Source: Streptomyces sp. NBC_01268
GTDB taxonomy: Bacteria > Actinomycetota > Actinomycetes > Streptomycetales > Streptomycetaceae
Reading direction: 5' to 3'
Length of the DNA: 64,000 bases
Assembly: GCF_036240795.1 (NCBI RefSeq)
Contig: NZ_CP108454.1
Span: 2,666,001-2,730,000 of the forward strand
The notes beneath the pieces were generated by a model. The model had not been told where the DNA came from and made no database searches. It saw only the letters and a list, made by a program, of their open reading frames with translations. The stretch's first letter is position 1. Every line of letters starts with the position of its first letter. Position numbers and translations under genes: made by a program. Below are positions 61,460-64,000 of this stretch, piece by piece.

Positions 61460-62029
61460 CTACCCGGCCTCCTTCGTCCGGGTGACGACCGCGCCGAAGA
61501 GGGCGAGGCCCTTGATGACGACGCGGGGGGTGCCGGGCTTGCCGGTGCGGCGGGCGGCGCGCTTGTCGAAGACGCCGAAGAGACCGAAGCCGCGGACGTC
61601 GACCTCGATGTCCGCGGGGACGAAGATCTTGGTGCCGCCCCAGAGGGCGACGGCGCGGATCTGCGTGTCGTGGCTGCTGAAGCGCGCCTCGGTGAGGTCG
61701 ACCTGGCCGCCGCCCCACATGGACCAGAACGTCATGCGCGGGGGCACGACCCACCGGCCCTTGCGGTGGAAGCCGCCGAAGATCCCGGCGACGAAGCTGC
61801 CCGAGGTCGGGGCGTGGTCGACGACGAGCGCGTCCCGGGGGCCGGGCACGGGGAGGTCGCGGCAGGCCGCTTCGAGTTGGCCGCGGGTGCGCGAGGCGTG
61901 CACGTCGTCGAGGCGGAGGGCGAGCTCTTCGAGCGGCAGCCGGCCGCTCTCGACGGCGGACCGCAGCCGCTCCTCGGCGGCGTACCGCTCCTGGTCGGAG
62001 GCGAGGATGTCGAGCTCGTGCTGCGTCAT
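61460..62029 (-). CDS. DUF1707 / LiaF-like protein
   Basis: 189 residues. The N-terminus LASDQERYAAEERLRSAVESGRLPLEELALRLDDVHASRTRGQLEAACRDLP is DUF1707 (SHOCT-like helical module, normally starting with a 'R-SDADRE' motif). The C-terminal half (FWSMWGGGQVDLTEARFSSHDTQIRAVALWGGTKIFVPADIEVDVRGFGLFGVF) is the LiaF/cell-wall-stress response beta fold. The pair is common in actinobacteria; function unknown, possibly envelope stress. Its ATG overlaps the stop of the upstream TetR gene (ATGA). Confidence 0.9.
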   Translation of the reverse strand: MTQHELDILASDQERYAAEERLRSAVESGRLPLEELALRLDDVHASRTRGQLEAACRDLPVPGPRDALVVDHAPTSGSFVAGIFGGFHRKGRWVVPPRMTFWSMWGGGQVDLTEARFSSHDTQIRAVALWGGTKIFVPADIEVDVRGFGLFGVFDKRAARRTGKPGTPRVVIKGLALFGAVVTRTKEAG

Positions 62030-62655
62030 GGCGTCAACCCTTGGAGGTAGGCGGCGAGCGCGGAGGAGAGGGCCGTGCGGTACGTGTCGTCGCGCCCCGG
62101 GTCGTCGGGGTCGTGACCGAGGTCGGTGAGCCAGTAGCGGCGGCCGAGGGCGTAGCCGTACGCGCCGGACAGGGCGAGGAGGACGACCATCTCGATCCGC
62201 TCCCGGTCCGGGCCGTCGGGCCCGGGGAGCACGCCGCGGACGCCGTCCTCGATGGCGTCGACGAGCCGGGAGAGGTCGGTCGGGGCGTCGGGGGCGTCGC
62301 CGGCCTCCCGGCCGTGGAGCTGCGACCAGGCCCAGAGCCGGACGTACCGCTCGTCGCCGAGGATCTCGAAGAGGACGCGGGTCATGCCGTCGGCGTACGG
62401 CACGCGCCCGTCGGCCTGGAGCCGCTGCCGCACGAGGTCGCGCTTGCGTTCGTTCTCGCGCTGGAGGACGGCGCGGACGAGGGCGGCGTAGGTGCCGAAG
62501 TAGTGGGTGACGAGCCCGTGCGTGACACCGACCGCCTCGGCGACCCGCCGCAGGCCGACGCCGTCGGGCCCGTGCCGGGCGATGAGGTCGGTGGCGGCAT
62601 CGAGAATCTCGGCCCGCGCCTCTTCAGGACTCCGCCGCCGCCGCTTGGTCGCCAT
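62026..62655 (-). CDS. TetR-family transcriptional regulator
   Basis: 209 residues. N-terminus KRRRRSPEEARAEILDAATDLIARHGPDGVGLRRVAEAVGVTHGLVTHYFGTYAALVRAV is a standard TetR HTH. The C-terminal domain (LRVLFEILGDERYVRLWAWSQLHGRE) is of the group linked to lipid or drug metabolism. First gene of a two-gene operon with the DUF1707 protein. A partly symmetrical site upstream may be its operator. Confidence 0.9.
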   Translation of the reverse strand: MATKRRRRSPEEARAEILDAATDLIARHGPDGVGLRRVAEAVGVTHGLVTHYFGTYAALVRAVLQRENERKRDLVRQRLQADGRVPYADGMTRVLFEILGDERYVRLWAWSQLHGREAGDAPDAPTDLSRLVDAIEDGVRGVLPGPDGPDRERIEMVVLLALSGAYGYALGRRYWLTDLGHDPDDPGRDDTYRTALSSALAAYLQGLTP

Positions 62656-62705
62656 TCACCCTCACGCTCCTCCCGCGCCCGCGCCCCCGCGCCCGCTATC
62701 GGCAA

Positions 62706-62742
62706 GGTGGACAATAACGCGCCGGGGCTCTTGTTATCCACC
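62706..62742. promoter_or_regulatory. Possible TetR operator upstream of 62655
   Basis: GGTGGA (62706-62711) and TCCACC (62737-62742) are inverted, with ATAAC and GTTAT as inner inverted arms. Spacing of the inner arms relative to the outer ones differs by 3 nt between sides, so the symmetry is imperfect. AT content is higher than in surroundings. Confidence 0.4.
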
Positions 62743-62999
62743 CCGCCAACAGCGCGCCGAGGGATCAACTCGCCATTCAGGGTCACTGGTTGGGCCGCCC
62801 GGCTCCAGGAAGGGTCTTCGCGGCGGGAGTTGCGGGTGGGCTTCTGGTGCGGCCAAGCTTGTGGTTGCCGAACAGTGCGCGCGTGCTCACCGTGCTGCGG
62901 GTTGCCGCGCCGGGGTGCGGAAGTCCACGTGCCTTTTGGGGCGTTAGGCCGTTAGGGGTGTCGCGGACGCATTCGGCGTCCCGGCCGGAAGGATGGCCC
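62743..62999. other. Spacer upstream of the small secreted-protein gene
   Basis: No supported gene. GTTAGGCCGTTAGGGG near 62943-62958 contains a short GTTAGG direct repeat. It presumably carries the promoter of the gene at 63000; no clear -10/-35 was found. Confidence 0.4.
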
Positions 63000-63314
63000 A
63001 TGTCCCCGAAGCGCGTTACCCGTCGCCTGCTGGTGCTGTCGGCCACGGCGGCTTCCTGCACGGGCGCCTTGAGCGTTCCGGCCGTGGCGAGCACCAACGT
63101 TCTGGCGGTCGGAAACGCCGCCTACGACACCACGATGATCAACCAGGACCACGACATCACGGCGGTTGGTGAGACCGCTCACGGCAGCGGGCTGGGGAAC
63201 GGCCTTGTCCAGCTGCCGGTGGACCACCCCGACAACCGCGGTGGTGGTGGCAGCCTGCTCTTCTCCGATCGTGGGCTGAAGACCGAGGTCACCGCGGTGG
63301 TCTGGGAACGATGA
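63000..63314 (+). CDS. Small secreted protein ending in the start of an S74-like chaperone domain
   Basis: 104 residues; GGAAGGA 8 nt before ATG. Signal peptide SPKRVTRRLLVLSATAASCTGALSVPAVAS (TRRLLVL could also be read as weak Tat). A beta-rich stretch follows (VGNAAYDTTMINQDHDITAVGETAH). The C-terminus SDRGLKTEVTAVVWER matches the opening of endosialidase-type intramolecular chaperones (S-D-x-x-x-K). Their Ser and Lys, 5 residues apart, form the self-cleaving dyad. The rest of such a domain is found in the next ORF, whose ATG overlaps this stop. Confidence 0.7.
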   Translation: MSPKRVTRRLLVLSATAASCTGALSVPAVASTNVLAVGNAAYDTTMINQDHDITAVGETAHGSGLGNGLVQLPVDHPDNRGGGGSLLFSDRGLKTEVTAVVWER

Positions 63315-63748
63315 GCGGCTGGCGGTTGAGGTGGACCCTGGCCAGGATCTGGACGCCGGCCCTGGTCAGGAGGCGTCTTCGGCAGGGTGCCTCCGCGGCC
63401 GGGCTGGCGTCGGGGGCCGTGTCGGGGGCGGTGCGCGGCAGCGATCCGGTCAACGGATACCAGGTGCTGGAGCAGGTGGTGCGCCTGCCGGTCAGCACGT
63501 GGCGGTATCACTGGGACCCTCCGCACGTCCGCCACCTGGGCCCCATGGCGCAGGACTGGTGGAAGGCGTTCGGGGTGGGTGAGAACGACAGGACGATCTG
63601 CTGCACCGACGCCAACGGGGTGGCCGTCGTCGCGATTCAGGCCCTGCACCGGGAACTGGCCGAGCTACGAGACGAAGTCGCGGCCCTGCGAGCCCAGAGC
63701 GACCCGGCGCACGACCCCGGTGGGCCCGGAGCGGCCGGCTCAGGATGA
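63311..63748 (+). CDS. Peptidase S74-like (endosialidase chaperone) C-terminal portion
   Basis: 145 residues, ATG overlapping the previous stop (ATGA). After a basic, Ala/Gly-rich 45-residue N-terminus comes VLEQVVRLPVSTWRYHWDPPHVRHLGPMAQDWWKAFGVGENDRTICCTDANGVAVVAIQALHREL, the core of tail-fibre S74 chaperone domains (LP...W.Y..........HLGPMAQD...AFG....D..I...D..GV...AIQAL). A C-terminal coiled-coil (LHRELAELRDEVAALRAQ) would support trimerisation. The Ser-Lys opening motif is missing here and sits in the upstream ORF. Either a split two-protein system or a frameshifted gene. Confidence 0.75.
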   Translation: MSGWRLRWTLARIWTPALVRRRLRQGASAAGLASGAVSGAVRGSDPVNGYQVLEQVVRLPVSTWRYHWDPPHVRHLGPMAQDWWKAFGVGENDRTICCTDANGVAVVAIQALHRELAELRDEVAALRAQSDPAHDPGGPGAAGSG

Positions 63749-63997
63749 AGGGCCAGGACACCCCAAAGCCGATGTCACCCAGCTTTCGGAGGGTGGTGCG
63801 TCCTGGGGCGTCTCGTTCACCAGCCAGGAACCGTTCCACTCCACGTTCCACACCTGGCCGTAGGAGTTCTCGAACTCCACGAAACTCCCCGGAGCGCCTT
63901 CGAGGAGCCCGAGCTCCCTCAGCAGCACGTCGGGCGTGGTGAACCCGCGGTTCGGACCCACGCTGCCGCCCTTTGTCCTGGTGTTCTCGTATCGCAT
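63740..63997 (-). CDS. Hypothetical protein, possibly continuing past the window edge
   Basis: 85 residues from ATG 63997; the frame is open at the right edge, so the true start may lie outside. Sequence FTTPDVLLRELGLLEGAPGSFVEFENSYGQVWNVEWNGSWLVNETPQDAPPSESWVTSALG has balanced composition and looks genuine. No family recognised. Overlaps the end of the convergent S74-like gene by 9 nt. Confidence 0.55.
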   Translation of the reverse strand: MRYENTRTKGGSVGPNRGFTTPDVLLRELGLLEGAPGSFVEFENSYGQVWNVEWNGSWLVNETPQDAPPSESWVTSALGCPGPSS

Positions 63998-64000
63998 CCG

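Overview
The window is high-GC actinobacterial chromosome, almost certainly Streptomyces. The evidence is the strong G/C bias at third codon positions, frequent GTG starts, many Tat and Sec signal peptides, an HrdA-type second principal sigma factor, and a gene order (ABC exporter pair - hrdA - dnaG - FAD reductase - dgt - chelatase - nasA ... soxR-box reductase ... nirB/nirD ... ppdK - dusB ... glyS/znu/zur - uppS - recO) that, from memory, follows the S. coelicolor SCO2463-SCO2512 core interval. No rRNA, CRISPR, transposase or prophage was seen. This is a core-chromosome segment with small accessory insertions.

Layout. 1-4.6 kb: MFS/GNAT pair, the divergent ohrR/ohr organic-peroxide switch, and a Tat-exported phospholipase C-like phosphoesterase. 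4.6-7.9 kb: hypothetical proteins and three tRNAs (one CAU, two tandem Asn). 8-13.2 kb: FGGY kinase and a heterodimeric ABC exporter with one degenerate ATP site. 13.3-20 kb (minus strand): dgt, an FAD reductase, dnaG and hrdA, plus a sirohydrochlorin chelatase-like gene. 20-26 kb: GNAT, aquaporin-like channel, DUF218 protein, assimilatory nitrate reductase nasA, cutA, and an FMN reductase under a textbook SoxR box. 26-31.3 kb: class IV aminotransferase-like gene, a secreted/anchored protein with a class F-like sortase, a 173-bp palindromic repeat element, a TauE-type exporter and a ferric-reductase-like flavocytochrome. 31.4-35.7 kb: the nitrite reductase operon behind a GlnR-like box. 35.7-43.2 kb: TetR-MFS-SDR cluster and secreted beta-helix and PhoX-like proteins. 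43.2-48 kb: ppdK and dusB with strong terminators and a possible small RNA. 48-53.8 kb: MFS/XRE/MFS and an aldo-keto reductase/TetR pair. 53.8-60.2 kb: glyS, the zinc-uptake operon znuACB-zur, uppS and recO. 60.2-64 kb: small membrane and regulatory genes, and a pair of overlapping ORFs that together carry an endosialidase-chaperone (peptidase S74-like) domain.

How genes work together. nasA, the siroheme chelatase-like protein and nirB/nirD reduce nitrate to ammonium. The znu genes import zinc under Zur. ohrR/ohr and the SoxR-box reductase respond to oxidants. dnaG, recO, dgt, glyS, dusB, uppS, hrdA and ppdK are housekeeping functions. Several genes (ohrR, the first GNAT gene, an MFS gene, znuA) have -10-like hexamers 6-7 nt before the start and no Shine-Dalgarno, suggesting leaderless mRNAs.
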